Below the pieces are notes generated by a model. That model was not told where the DNA came from, searched no databases, and was given only the letters and a program-made list of their open reading frames with translations. Source: Sphingomonas sp. UBA978 (GTDB lineage: Bacteria; Pseudomonadota; Alphaproteobacteria; Sphingomonadales; Sphingomonadaceae). Taken from it: a DNA stretch of 64,000 nt. This document shows, piece by piece, positions 45,092-55,799 of this stretch. Position 1 is the stretch's first letter. Each line of letters opens with the position of its first letter. The stretch is from assembly GCF_002292295.1 (NCBI RefSeq), contig NZ_DBBS01000020.1:455225-519224 (forward strand), written 5' to 3'. The position numbers and the translations under genes are program-made.

Positions 45092-47317
45092 CTAATTCCG
45101 ATTGCGTGTGAGTGCTGCGAGCTGGCCGTCTTCGGCAGGCTCGGGTGCCGCGGCGCCCTGGTCGAGGGCGGCGAGCGCGGCGGCGTCGAAGGTCATACGC
45201 ACCACGGTGCCGCCACCGTCGCGGTCGGCGAAGGTCATGACGCCGTGATGATCCTCGACGATCTTCTTGACGATGGCGAGGCCGAGGCCGGTCCCCCTCG
45301 CCCGCGTCGTCATATAGGGTTCGACGATCCGGTCGCGGTCGGGCGGCAGGCCGACGCCGGTGTCGGCGACCTCCACGACCGTCACGTCGCCGTCCTCGCG
45401 CACGGTCATGGTGACCGATCCGCCTTCGCTGCCCTTGCTTTCGATCGCCTCGACCGCATTCTTGACGATGTTGGTGAACGCCTGGCTGAGCTGGCGGCGG
45501 TCGCACACCAGCGTCGGTGCCGGGATCGTATGGTCGAGCTCGAAGCGCGTCCCGGGATGCGCGACCTCGTGCAGGAAGAGCGACTGGCGCGCGATCTCGA
45601 CGAGCGATTCCTCGCGAAACACCGGTTTGGGCATGCGGGCGAAGGACGAGAATTCGTCGACCATGCGGCGCAGGTCGCCGACCTGACGGACGATCGTGTC
45701 GGTCAGGCGTGCGAACGTCGTGTCGTCGGCGTCGACCTTGCTGCCGTAGCGGCGCTGGAGACGTTCGGCGGCAAGCTGGATCGGGGTGAGCGGATTCTTG
45801 ATCTCATGCGCGATCCGGCGCGCGACGTCGGACCATGCGGCGCGGCGCTGGTCGAGCAGCTGCTGGGTGATATCGTCGAAGGTGAGGATCGGGCCGGAAT
45901 CGGTGCGAGCGATTCGCACCGCGAGCGTCCGCGGCTCGCCGTTGCGGACGACCTGCACGATCGCCTCACGCTCGCGCCCCTGGACGAGGTCGGCGAGTTC
46001 GGGCGCGACCGAGGTCAGCGGCCGGCCGACCAGCCCGTCGTCGCCCGATCCGATCAGTTCGGTCGCCGAGCGGTTGGCGATCCGGACCGTGCCGTCCTCC
46101 GCGACCGCGATGACGCCCGCGGAGACGCCCGCCATCACCGCCTCGATCAACGCGCGGCGGTTGTCGAGCTGATCGTTGGCGGTGACCAGCGCGCTCGTCT
46201 GCTCCTGCAGCCGTCCGGTCATCTGGTTGAAGGCGTTGGCAAGCGTGCCGACCTCATCCTTGCGGCGCGGGTCGGGGACGCGCGCGGTGAGATCGCCCGT
46301 CGCCACCTTGCGTGCGGCATGGACGAGTTCTGTGACCGGGCGGACGAGGCGATCGGCCACCGCCAGCGCTGCCCAGACCGCGATCGCGACGATCAACAGC
46401 GATACGAGCAACAGCGCCGCATTGAACTTCAACTGGAGCGCGCGCGAACGGCTTTGCAGGCTCTGATAGTCGCGGATGATCGCATCGCCACGCCGGATCT
46501 GGCTGGCGAGTTGCGGATCAAAGATGCGCGCCGAATAGAGATAGGCGCCCTTGCCATAAGCGAGCGGAACGACCGCGCCGATCCGATCGCCGCTGCGGAC
46601 GAGGACATAGGATCGGCCCGCATCGAGCGCGCGCTCCATCGCGGGCGTGACGATGTTCTGCAGCGGCCGGTCATAGGGGTTGAGGACGATCAATGGATCT
46701 GCCTCGCCGCGCCGGATTATCATGCCCTCCGACTGTTCGCGCCGGTAGGTCTGGACGAGCAGCACCTGCTGGAAGACCTTGCTGTCGACCGCATGGATGC
46801 GCAGCTCGGCGGACAGGTCGCCGCTCATCGCCTGTACCTGCGCAACGACCCGATCGGCCTCGCGCTGGTAATTCTCGCCGACGAGCGTCCGCGCATTCTC
46901 CAGCATCCCGCTGGCACGGTCGGACGACCAGAATTCCGTCCCGATCTGGAACAGCAGCGACGCGAAGATCGTCACCAGCAGCGCCGGGACGGCGGCGATG
47001 ATCGAGAAGATCGCCACCAGCCGGACGTGAAGCACGCCCTCCCCCCCGACCAGCGATGCCGCGGCGCGGCGGCGCGCGATGCGGCGACCGACCAGCATCA
47101 ACAGGGCGATGCCGGGAACGAGATTCGCGACCAGCAGCGCTGCGATCGTCGGCGGCGACAGCGGTACCTGCGGCCGGTTGCTGCCGGCGATGATGAAATA
47201 GGTGGTCGCGGCGATGCCGATGGCCAACGCCACCACGAACGCTTCCACCGCGGGCGTGATGCGCAGCCGGCGTTCCGGTGGAGTGTCCGTCAGATCGGGC
47301 GTTGGTCCCGCGTTCAT
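45092..47317 (-). CDS. ntrY: NtrY membrane sensor histidine kinase
   Basis: Sensor partner of NtrX, 741 residues. It has N-terminal membrane helices (about 25-110), a large extracytoplasmic region, a further helix near 300, HAMP domain with the RLVRPVTELVHAARKVATGDL segment, a PAS domain, and the kinase core with H-box RIAHEIKNPLTPIQL (His504), N-box and the glycine boxes ADTGVGLPPDRD and GTGLGLAIVKKI. NtrYX responds to redox or nitrogen state in other alphaproteobacteria. About 100 bases separate it from ntrC, so it may have its own promoter. Confidence 0.94.
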   Translation of the reverse strand: MNAGPTPDLTDTPPERRLRITPAVEAFVVALAIGIAATTYFIIAGSNRPQVPLSPPTIAALLVANLVPGIALLMLVGRRIARRRAAASLVGGEGVLHVRLVAIFSIIAAVPALLVTIFASLLFQIGTEFWSSDRASGMLENARTLVGENYQREADRVVAQVQAMSGDLSAELRIHAVDSKVFQQVLLVQTYRREQSEGMIIRRGEADPLIVLNPYDRPLQNIVTPAMERALDAGRSYVLVRSGDRIGAVVPLAYGKGAYLYSARIFDPQLASQIRRGDAIIRDYQSLQSRSRALQLKFNAALLLVSLLIVAIAVWAALAVADRLVRPVTELVHAARKVATGDLTARVPDPRRKDEVGTLANAFNQMTGRLQEQTSALVTANDQLDNRRALIEAVMAGVSAGVIAVAEDGTVRIANRSATELIGSGDDGLVGRPLTSVAPELADLVQGREREAIVQVVRNGEPRTLAVRIARTDSGPILTFDDITQQLLDQRRAAWSDVARRIAHEIKNPLTPIQLAAERLQRRYGSKVDADDTTFARLTDTIVRQVGDLRRMVDEFSSFARMPKPVFREESLVEIARQSLFLHEVAHPGTRFELDHTIPAPTLVCDRRQLSQAFTNIVKNAVEAIESKGSEGGSVTMTVREDGDVTVVEVADTGVGLPPDRDRIVEPYMTTRARGTGLGLAIVKKIVEDHHGVMTFADRDGGGTVVRMTFDAAALAALDQGAAAPEPAEDGQLAALTRNRN

Positions 47318-47420
47318 TGCGGCTTACGTACAACGCGGATTGTTGCACGGAAACCACATAATTCGCCGTTGGCGATGGTTTGTGGTCACGGTCGGACGAG
47401 TGCCCTGTCCTATGCGGCGG

Positions 47421-48835
<1,415 letters not shown>

Positions 48836-48839
<4 letters not shown>

Positions 48840-49879
48840 GCGACGGCCGCCCGCGGCAGCAACAGGCGCAGGATCGTCATTTCGGGGCTTCCTTCGCGCG
48901 CGTACTGAACGATGCCGCCCATGTCGCGCATCAGCTTGTCGACCAGCGCCAGGCCGAGCCCCTGCCCCTCCGGCCGTCCAGAGACGAACGGGTCGAACAG
49001 GTGATCGACGATGTCGGCAGGGGCGCCGGGGCCGTTGTCGATCACGCAGATCTCGATCGGCAGCGGCACCCGCGGCTTGCCGGGCGCGGCGGCGACGGAC
49101 ATGCCGTGACGATAGGCGGTGGTGATGAGAATGCGGGGATTGCGTTCCAGTCGCGCCGCTTCGCGCGCGTTCTTGAGCAGGTTGATGAGGATCTGGAGCA
49201 GTGCGTCGCGGTTGATCGCCGCGGGGGGCAGCGACGGGTCGAACCGCTCCTCGATCGCGACGCCGCGGGCAAAGCCGGCGAGCGCCAGCCGCCGGGCATG
49301 GCCGATCAGCGGATAGATATTCTCGGGCGCGACCTCCAGCGGGCGGGTGTCGCTGAAGTCCTGCATCCGGTCGATCAGCGCGGCGATGCGATCGACCTCG
49401 GTGACGATCAGCGTGGTCAGCTCGCCCGCACCGAGCAACTGCGCGGCACCGCGGATGCCCGACAGCGGGTTCTTGATCTCATGCGCCAGCATCGCCGCGG
49501 CCCCGCTCGCGGCGCGCGCGCTCGCCCCCCGCGCGCTGGGGCCGAGCCCGCGCGTGCTGGCGGCGGTGTGCAGCGTGATCGCGCGCCAGCCGGGATGGTC
49601 GGGCACCACCGCCTCGACGAAATCCACGCGGATCTTGGGGCCGTGCGGCGTCGCGATCTCGGTATCGTAAAAGGCCATCCCCTGCCCTTCGCGCCGGTCG
49701 CCCGCGGCGGGCGGCGGCAGGATCGCGGCCAGCGGCTGGCCCAGCATCACCCGCTCCGACAGGTTGAGCAATTGCTCCGCCAGCGCGTTGGCGTGCGCGA
49801 TGCGATCGTCGGGATTGACCACGACGACCGCGACGGGCAGCGCGGCGAACAGCTCGGCGAACCCCGGACGACCGGCCAT
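48836..49879 (-). CDS. ntrB: NtrB nitrogen-sensing histidine kinase
   Basis: Cytoplasmic kinase/phosphatase for NtrC, 347 residues. An N-terminal PAS domain (about 10-110), then H-box LAHEIKNPLSGIRGAAQLL with His133, N-box LINLLKNAREAA, and ATP-binding CVIDNGPGAPADI and GQGLGLALVDKL. There are no membrane segments. It is normally switched by the PII protein. Seven bases separate it from dusB, with which it is probably cotranscribed. Confidence 0.95.
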
Positions 49880-49886
49880 GCTGCGG

Positions 49887-50897
49887 TCAGGCGGCTTGCT
49901 GGACGGGCGGCTGGTCGCAGTACGGCGCGTAGAAGTCGGCGAGCATGCGCTTGACCGTCCGCGCGTCCGGCTGCTGGTTCACGGCATTACGGAACTCGGC
50001 CGAACCGGTCAGCCCCTTGGTATACCAACCGATATGCTTGCGCGCCATGTTGACGCCGGTGACGTCGCCATAATGGTCGAGCATCGCGTCATAATGTTCG
50101 ACGATCACGCGATATTGCTCGTCGAGCGACGGATCGGGCCGGCGCGTGCCGGTTGCGAGATAGTCCATCACCTGGCCGAGCACCCAGGGCCGGCCATAGG
50201 CGCCGCGCCCGATCATGATGCCGTCCGCGCCCGACTGGTCGAGCGCGGCGACCGCGTCCTCGATCGTGCAGATGTCGCCGTTGGCGATCACCGGGATATT
50301 GACCGCGTCCTTGACGGTACGGATGAAGCGCCAGTCGGCGCTTCCTTTGTACATCTGGTTGCGGGTGCGGCCGTGAACGGTGATGAGCCGGACGCCGAGG
50401 TCCTGCGCGATGCGCGACAATTCCGGGGCGTTGAGGCTGTCGAGGTCCCAGCCCATCCGCATTTTGAGCGTCACGGGGGCCTTCACCGCCTTCACCACAC
50501 TGTCGACCAGCTGCGCGGCGAGCTTGAGGTCGCGCATCAGCGCCGATCCGGCGTCGCCGTTGGTCACCTTGCGCACCGGACAGCCCATGTTGATGTCGAT
50601 GATCGCCGCGCCGCGATCCTCGGCGAGCTTCGCTGCCTCCGCCATCTCATAGGGCGTGCAGCCGACCAGCTGCATCGACACCGGCTCTTCGGACAGATGC
50701 CATGCGGCCTTCTGGATCGACTGGCGCGTCTCGCGGATCGCCGCCTGGCTGGCGATCATCTCGGTGACGTTAAGGCCCGAGCCGTAGCGGCGCACGAGCG
50801 TACGGAACGGCATGTCGGTGACGCCGGTCATCGGTGCCAGCACGACGGGGCTGTCGATCCGCACGGGACCGATCTGGATGGGCGTGAGGTGAGCCAT
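49887..50897 (-). CDS. dusB: tRNA-dihydrouridine synthase DusB (NifR3)
   Basis: FMN-dependent enzyme that reduces uridines in tRNA. It has 336 residues, TIM barrel; landmarks are APMTGVTDMPFR, the catalytic cysteine (Cys106) in INMGCPVRKVTNGDAGSALM, and HGRTRNQMYKGSADW. The ATG at 50897 is chosen because the family begins close to this point. dusB leading the ntrBC genes is the standard alphaproteobacterial order, the source of the old name nifR3. Confidence 0.96.
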   Translation of the reverse strand: MAHLTPIQIGPVRIDSPVVLAPMTGVTDMPFRTLVRRYGSGLNVTEMIASQAAIRETRQSIQKAAWHLSEEPVSMQLVGCTPYEMAEAAKLAEDRGAAIIDINMGCPVRKVTNGDAGSALMRDLKLAAQLVDSVVKAVKAPVTLKMRMGWDLDSLNAPELSRIAQDLGVRLITVHGRTRNQMYKGSADWRFIRTVKDAVNIPVIANGDICTIEDAVAALDQSGADGIMIGRGAYGRPWVLGQVMDYLATGTRRPDPSLDEQYRVIVEHYDAMLDHYGDVTGVNMARKHIGWYTKGLTGSAEFRNAVNQQPDARTVKRMLADFYAPYCDQPPVQQAA

Positions 50898-50920
50898 GAT
50901 CTGCCTGAAAATTGAGCAGC

Positions 50921-50949
50921 CACCTACCCGCTTCTCGCCGCTCTGGCAA
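50921..50949 (-). promoter_or_regulatory. Proposed promoter of the dusB-ntrBC operon
   Basis: On the minus strand TTGCCA (50949-50944) and TAGGTG (50926-50921) are 17 bases apart, about 25 bases before the dusB start, in the divergent region shared with ispDF. The -10 match is weak. Confidence 0.35.
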
Positions 50950-50978
50950 GGTTGGCATGGCTGCGCTAGGCGGCGGCG

Positions 50979-52103
50979 ATGATGGATCGACCACGCACGG
51001 TGGCGCTGATCGTGGCGGCGGGCTCCGGCTCGCGCGCTGGCGGCGCGGTTCCCAAACAATATGCTTATGTGGCCGGCAAACCACTGATCGCGCATGCTTA
51101 TGCCGCCTTTGCCGGTCATCCGGCGGTGGACGAGGTGGTGGTGGTCATCGCCGCCGGTGCCGAGGAACTGGCGATGGCGGCGCTTGGGCCGGTGCGGACG
51201 GTAATCGGGGGGCGCACGCGGCGCGAGTCGGTGGCGCGGGGGCTGGCGGCGATCGTGGCCGATCGCGTCCTAGTCCACGACGCCGCCCGGCCGTTCGTGC
51301 CCGCAGGCGTCCTAGACCGAGTGCTGGCGGCGCTCGAGACGGATGACGGCGCGATGCCGGTGCTCACCGTCGCCGATACGCTGGTGCGGGACGGCACAGT
51401 CGTACCGCGCGATGGCCTGTCGCGCGTGCAGACGCCGCAGGGGTTCCGGCTCGGCGCGCTGCGGGCGGCGCATGACGGCTGGCCGGCGGGCGAAGAGGCG
51501 ACCGACGACGCGCAGATGGTGCGACGGCTTGGCGGGACGATCGCTTTGGTGCAGGGCGATACGATGCTCGATAAAGTCACGCATCCCGACGATTTTGCCG
51601 CGGCGGAAGCCAGAGTGGCATGGGAGACGCGCAGCGCGTCCGGTTTCGACGTCCACCGGCTGGAGGCCGGCGAGGAATTGTGGCTGGGCGGCGTGCTGAT
51701 CCCGCACGACAAGGGATTGTCGGGGCATAGCGACGCCGATGTCGGCCTGCATGCGCTGACCGATGCGTTGCTCGGCACGATCGCGGCGGGCGATATCGGC
51801 ACGCACTTTCCGCCGAGCGATCCGCAGTGGAAGGGCGCCGATTCCGCCCAATTCCTGCAGCATGCCGCCGGGCTAATCGCTGACAAGGGCGGGCGGATCG
51901 ACTTCGTCGACCTGACCCTGATCTGCGAGGCACCGAAGATCGGACCGCATCGCGAGGCGATGCGCGCGCGGATCGGCGATTTGCTGGGGCTAAGCGCGGA
52001 CCGGGTGAGCATCAAGGCGACGACGACCGAGCGGCTGGGCTTCACCGGTCGCGGCGAAGGCATCGCCGCACAGGCGGTCGCGACCGTGAGCCTGCCGCGA
52101 TGA
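50979..52103 (+). CDS. ispDF: Bifunctional IspD/IspF isoprenoid enzyme
   Basis: Two steps of the MEP pathway in one chain of 374 residues. The IspD half (about 1-215, cytidylyltransferase) starts VALIVAAGSGSRAG and contains LVHDAARPFV and VQTPQGFRL. The IspF half (about 218-374, cyclodiphosphate synthase) has the metal site SGFDVHRLE and HSDADVGLHALTDALLG and ends with the family segment STERLGFTGRGEGIAAQA in near-identical form. The fusion is common in alphaproteobacteria. Its stop overlaps the next ATG by four bases. Confidence 0.97.
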   Translation: MMDRPRTVALIVAAGSGSRAGGAVPKQYAYVAGKPLIAHAYAAFAGHPAVDEVVVVIAAGAEELAMAALGPVRTVIGGRTRRESVARGLAAIVADRVLVHDAARPFVPAGVLDRVLAALETDDGAMPVLTVADTLVRDGTVVPRDGLSRVQTPQGFRLGALRAAHDGWPAGEEATDDAQMVRRLGGTIALVQGDTMLDKVTHPDDFAAAEARVAWETRSASGFDVHRLEAGEELWLGGVLIPHDKGLSGHSDADVGLHALTDALLGTIAAGDIGTHFPPSDPQWKGADSAQFLQHAAGLIADKGGRIDFVDLTLICEAPKIGPHREAMRARIGDLLGLSADRVSIKATTTERLGFTGRGEGIAAQAVATVSLPR

Positions 52104-52618
52104 GGGCGCTCGTCGCCGCCGTCGCGCTGCTCGCCAGCCCTGCGCAGGCGCAGACGCGGTGCATTACGACGCTTGAGGCGGAGGCGATGACGTTGGTTGC
52201 GTTGCCCGATATCGTCCAGCAGACCGGCATCGTCTGCGCGACGCGGCTTCCGGCGAGCAGCCTGCTGCGGCGGACCGACAGCGATTTCCTCGCGAAATAT
52301 CAGGATGCCGCCGACCGCGCTTGGCCGAATGCGCGGGCGGCGATCGTCAAACTGTCCGACCCGATGATCGATTCGCTGCTCCAGTCCGAATTCGCACGGC
52401 CCCTGCTGACCGCAGCGCTCGCGCCGGTGCTGGTCGGGCGGATCAACCCGGCCGATTGCGGCACGATCGACCGGTTCGTGACGCAGCTCGCGCCGCTGCC
52501 GCCCGCGAACACCGCCGGCGTGATCGTCACCACATTGCGCTATTTCAAGGCGGAGAAGGCGAAGGGCAAGGCGATCAACGTCCCCGACCTGCCGCTATGT
52601 GCGGAAGCGGCGCGATGA
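52100..52618 (+). CDS. Secreted hypothetical protein
   Basis: A 172-residue protein with a clear signal peptide (MRALVAAVALLASPAQAQ, cut after AQA) and four cysteines in the mature part (near residues 21, 46, 119 and 168), which could form two disulfides. No recognised domain. It sits between ispDF and pncC with four-base overlaps on both sides, so it is certainly translated as part of that operon, but the neighbours do not reveal a function. Confidence 0.82.
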   Translation: MRALVAAVALLASPAQAQTRCITTLEAEAMTLVALPDIVQQTGIVCATRLPASSLLRRTDSDFLAKYQDAADRAWPNARAAIVKLSDPMIDSLLQSEFARPLLTAALAPVLVGRINPADCGTIDRFVTQLAPLPPANTAGVIVTTLRYFKAEKAKGKAINVPDLPLCAEAAR

Positions 52619-53118
52619 CCGATACGCTGCTGCCGCCCGAACTGCTCGCCGCCGCCGCGCATGTCGTCGAGGCGAACCGTGCCGCCGGGCGGACAATCGC
52701 GCTTGCCGAAAGCTGCACCGGCGGCCTCGTCGCGGCGGCGATCACCGAAATCCCCGGATCGTCCGACGTCTTCGGTGCTGGCTTCGTCACCTATTCGAAC
52801 GAAGCCAAGATGAAGCTGCTCAAGGTCAATTCCGACGTGCTGGAAACCTTCGGTGCCGTCTCGATCGCGGTGGCGTGGAGCATGGCGCAGGGCGCGCTCG
52901 CCAATAGCGGTGCCGATGTCGCCGTCGCGATCACCGGGATCGCCGGACCGGGTGGCGGATCGGAGAAGAAGCCCGTCGGCACCGTCGTGTTCGCGCGCGC
53001 CGAAAAGGGCGGCGATCCGTCGGACGTCCATGCCGATCGCAAGATGTTCGGCGACCTCGGACGCGGCGGCATCCGCCTTCAGGCGGCGCTGGTCGCGCTG
53101 GAACTGCTGCTGCCGTAA
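52615..53118 (+). CDS. pncC: CinA C-terminal family NMN amidohydrolase PncC
   Basis: Recycles nicotinamide mononucleotide to nicotinate mononucleotide in NAD salvage. It has 167 residues, a stand-alone CinA C-terminal domain with ALAESCTGGLVAAAITEIPGSS (Ser33), FVTYSNEAKMKLL and ITGIAGPGGGSEKKPVGTV. The final 40 bases overlap, tail to tail, the convergent COQ10/RatA gene. Confidence 0.93.
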   Translation: MTDTLLPPELLAAAAHVVEANRAAGRTIALAESCTGGLVAAAITEIPGSSDVFGAGFVTYSNEAKMKLLKVNSDVLETFGAVSIAVAWSMAQGALANSGADVAVAITGIAGPGGGSEKKPVGTVVFARAEKGGDPSDVHADRKMFGDLGRGGIRLQAALVALELLLP

Positions 53119-53537
53119 AGCACCTTCGCGCGATCCTCGAACGCGCCGATCATTCGGCGTAGCGCCACGCCAAACACCTGGCCCGCCAGCATCTCGAACA
53201 TCCGGTTCTTGAACTGGAAATCGACCGTGAAATCGACCGCGCAGCCGCCCTCCTCGCTGCGGAAGCGCCAGTCGTTGTGCAGATATTTAAGCGGCCCGTC
53301 GATATATTCGACGTGGATGTGATCGGGTCGCACCTTCTCCACCTTCGACGTGAAGGTTTCGCGCAGCCCCTTGAAGCCGACGATCATGTCGGCGAGCGTC
53401 GCGGTGTCGCTGTCCTGGCGCACGCGCATCGCGCTGACCCAGGGCAGGAACTCCGGATAGCGCTTCACGTCCGCGACCATTTCGAACATCTGCTCCGGCG
53501 TATAGGGCAGATGGCGCGTTTCGGCGTGCTTAGGCAC
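53079..53537 (-). CDS. COQ10/RatA-type START-domain protein
   Basis: A 152-residue single-domain START/Bet v1-like protein. VPKHAETRHLPYTPEQMF, VADVKRYPEFLPWVSA and YIDGPLKYLHNDWRF are typical of the COQ10/RatA group, which binds ubiquinone or interferes with ribosome subunit joining, depending on the member. A role in ubiquinone handling is the safer guess in an alphaproteobacterium. The GTG at 53537 follows AGGAC and overlaps the end of lipA, so translation is coupled. The Ser-rich C-terminus lies in the overlap with pncC. Confidence 0.88.
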   Translation of the reverse strand: MPKHAETRHLPYTPEQMFEMVADVKRYPEFLPWVSAMRVRQDSDTATLADMIVGFKGLRETFTSKVEKVRPDHIHVEYIDGPLKYLHNDWRFRSEEGGCAVDFTVDFQFKNRMFEMLAGQVFGVALRRMIGAFEDRAKVLYGSSSSSATSAA

Positions 53538-54465
53538 GGACGTCCTGCGCCTTGCCGAGCTTCGCCTCGCGGTTGGCGCGCATCTTCGCGAAATCGTCGC
53601 CGGCATGATAGCTCGACCGGGTCAGTGGCGAGGATGCGACCAGCAGGAAGCCCTTCGCGCGCGCGATCGCGGCATAGCTGTCGAACGCCTTGGGCGTGAC
53701 GAATTCCTCGACCTTCGCATGGCGCGGCGTCGGCTGGAGATACTGGCCCATCGTCAGGAAATCGATGTCGGCCGAGCGCATGTCGTCCATCACCTGATGC
53801 ACCTCGAGCCGCTGTTCGCCGAGACCCAGCATCACGCCGGACTTGGTGAAGATCGACGGATCGAGCTTCTTGACGCTCTCCAGCAACCGGATCGACGCAT
53901 AATAGCGCGCGCCGGGACGGATCGTCGGATAGAGCCGCGGCACGGTTTCGAGATTGTGGTTGTAGACGTCGGGCCGCGCCGCGACGATCGCCTCGACCGC
54001 GGCCTCATGCTTGTTGCGGAAATCGGGGGTCAGGATCTCGATCGTCGTGCGCGGGTTGGAGCGGCGGATCGCCTCGATCACCTTGACGAACTGCTTCGCG
54101 CCGCCGTCAGGCAGATCGTCGCGATCGACCGAGGTGACGACGATATGCTCCAACCCCATCTGCGCCGCGGCGTCGGCAACATTGTTGGGCTCCATCGGGT
54201 CGACCGCGCGCGGCATGCCCGTCTTGACGTTGCAGAAGGCGCAGGCACGGGTGCAGGTGTCGCCGAGGATCATGACGGTCGCATGCTTCTTCGACCAGCA
54301 TTCGCCGATGTTCGGACAGGCCGCTTCCTCGCAGACGGTCGTCAGGCTTTTCGACCGCATCAGCTCGCGCGTCGCGGCGAAGCCGGCGCTGGTCGGCGCC
54401 TTCACGCGAATCCAGTCGGGCTTGCGCAGGCGTTCGGGGCGGGCGAGCGGCGTCATCTCGTTCAT
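53530..54465 (-). CDS. lipA: Lipoyl synthase
   Basis: Radical-SAM enzyme that inserts two sulfurs into octanoyl groups on 2-oxoacid dehydrogenases. It has 311 residues. The auxiliary cluster cysteines are CEEAACPNIGEC (45, 50, 56), and the radical-SAM cysteines are CTRACAFC (71, 75, 78). The late RSSYHAGD supplies the serine ligand. The ORF continues upstream to 54564, but the family starts near MNEMTPLARPERLRKPDW, so the ATG at 54465 is used. Confidence 0.97.
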   Translation of the reverse strand: MNEMTPLARPERLRKPDWIRVKAPTSAGFAATRELMRSKSLTTVCEEAACPNIGECWSKKHATVMILGDTCTRACAFCNVKTGMPRAVDPMEPNNVADAAAQMGLEHIVVTSVDRDDLPDGGAKQFVKVIEAIRRSNPRTTIEILTPDFRNKHEAAVEAIVAARPDVYNHNLETVPRLYPTIRPGARYYASIRLLESVKKLDPSIFTKSGVMLGLGEQRLEVHQVMDDMRSADIDFLTMGQYLQPTPRHAKVEEFVTPKAFDSYAAIARAKGFLLVASSPLTRSSYHAGDDFAKMRANREAKLGKAQDVRA

Positions 54466-54602
54466 GGGCGCGAGATAGCGATTCCCCCTATTGTGAACAA
54501 CCGTCATGAGTTTTGTGAGAAAGCTTTTCGCGCCGACATCAGCCGGCACCTCCATCGCCGACATGCGTTATGCACCCAAATCGACACGATTCTGGAGGAC
54601 GC

Positions 54603-55235
54603 ATGACCGATTTTTCCGACATGGTTAAGGGCTATGGCCGGTTCCGCGAGCAGAGCTGGATCGAACAGCGCGAGCGCTGGGAAGAGCTCGGCCGTGGCCA
54701 GAGCCCCAAGGTCATGGTGATCGCCTGTTCGGACAGCCGCGTCGACCCGATGCAGATCTTCGACGTCGCCCCGGGCGAGATCTTCGCGGTGCGCAACGTC
54801 GCCAATCTGGTGCCGCCCTATGAGACGTCGAAGGGCTATCACGGCGTCTCGGCGGCGATCGAGTTCGCGGTGACGCAGCTCGAGGTGCCGGAAGTCGTCG
54901 TGCTCGGCCACGGCTCGTGCGGCGGTTGCGCGGCGGCGCTGTCCGGCGGATTCGCCAATGCCGAGCATGGCGCGGGCGGGTTCATCTCCGACTGGGTCGG
55001 CCTGCTCGACGAGGCACGCGACAAGGTGAAGGCGGAGTTCGGCGACAGCCCCGAGGCGAAGACCGAGATGGAGCATGAGGCGGTGCGTGTCAGCCTCAAA
55101 AACCTCATGACCTTCCCGTTCGTCGCCGAGCGGGTCGAGGCGGGTTCGCTGAAGCTGCGCGGCGCCTATTTCGCGATCGCCGACGGCGTGCTGCACGTCA
55201 TGGACGACGACGGCACGTTCAAGCCGGCGGCATAA
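54603..55235 (+). CDS. Beta-class carbonic anhydrase
   Basis: Interconverts CO2 and bicarbonate. It has 210 residues from an ATG with GGAGG four bases upstream. Zinc site: Cys42 in ACSDSRVDP (with Asp44 and Arg46), His103 and Cys106 in LGHGSCGGC. It is divergent from lipA with 137 bases between starts. No signal peptide, so it is cytoplasmic. Confidence 0.96.
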   Translation: MTDFSDMVKGYGRFREQSWIEQRERWEELGRGQSPKVMVIACSDSRVDPMQIFDVAPGEIFAVRNVANLVPPYETSKGYHGVSAAIEFAVTQLEVPEVVVLGHGSCGGCAAALSGGFANAEHGAGGFISDWVGLLDEARDKVKAEFGDSPEAKTEMEHEAVRVSLKNLMTFPFVAERVEAGSLKLRGAYFAIADGVLHVMDDDGTFKPAA

Positions 55236-55286
55236 CCGCTATCGTGTCCCTCTCTCCGGCGGAGGGAGGGACATCGCCTATAGCGG
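55236..55286. terminator. Compound hairpin between convergent carbonic anhydrase and GNAT genes
   Basis: An inner stem TGTCCCTCTCTCC / GGAGGGAGGGACA (one mismatch, 3-base loop, 55245-55273) sits inside an outer stem CCGCTAT / ATAGCGG. It begins at the carbonic anhydrase stop and ends inside the last codons of the convergent GNAT gene. Likely stops transcription from both sides; it has no T-run. Confidence 0.6.
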
Positions 55287-55799
55287 GAGGGCGTAGATTA
55301 AGTCGTCGCACAGCGTTGCGCCGACCCGATATTGGCGGCGGCCGGCGATCGCAAAGCCTTGCCGCTCGTAGAACGCCCTCGCGCGGGCATTGCGGCCAAG
55401 TACGCCGAGCAGCAACCGGTTCCGCCCCATCGCGCGGGCATCGTCGATCGCCCGTGTCATCAGCAGCTTGCCGAGACCGGTGCCCTGCGCCAGCGGCAGC
55501 GTATAGATACGGCGCAATTCGATATCGTCCGCTCCGACGGGGATCGGGAATTCCGGATCCGTCAGCAGCGTATAGCCGACAGGCGCTCCACCATCGGGAT
55601 GTTCGGCGAGCGTGACGACGCTGTCGGGGTCGACGCTCCAGGCGGCGAATTGCGCGGCCGAGCTGTTGCGGGTGACGTGCGCGACGATGTCGGCGCCGTC
55701 CAATATGCCCGCAAAGGTGCCGAGGAAGCTCGCCCCCGCCACCAGCGCGACCGCGGGCGCATCCGCAGGGGACGCACGCCGCAGCCGCCACTTGGTCAT
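55278..55799 (-). CDS. GNAT-family N-acetyltransferase
   Basis: A 173-residue acetyltransferase. The acetyl-CoA site is IYTLPLAQGTGLGKLLMTRAI (motif A) and motif B is LGVLGRNARARAFYERQGF. The substrate is not predictable. Its ATG shares one base with the ndk stop, so it is translated with ndk. Confidence 0.9.
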   Translation of the reverse strand: MTKWRLRRASPADAPAVALVAGASFLGTFAGILDGADIVAHVTRNSSAAQFAAWSVDPDSVVTLAEHPDGGAPVGYTLLTDPEFPIPVGADDIELRRIYTLPLAQGTGLGKLLMTRAIDDARAMGRNRLLLGVLGRNARARAFYERQGFAIAGRRQYRVGATLCDDLIYALPL

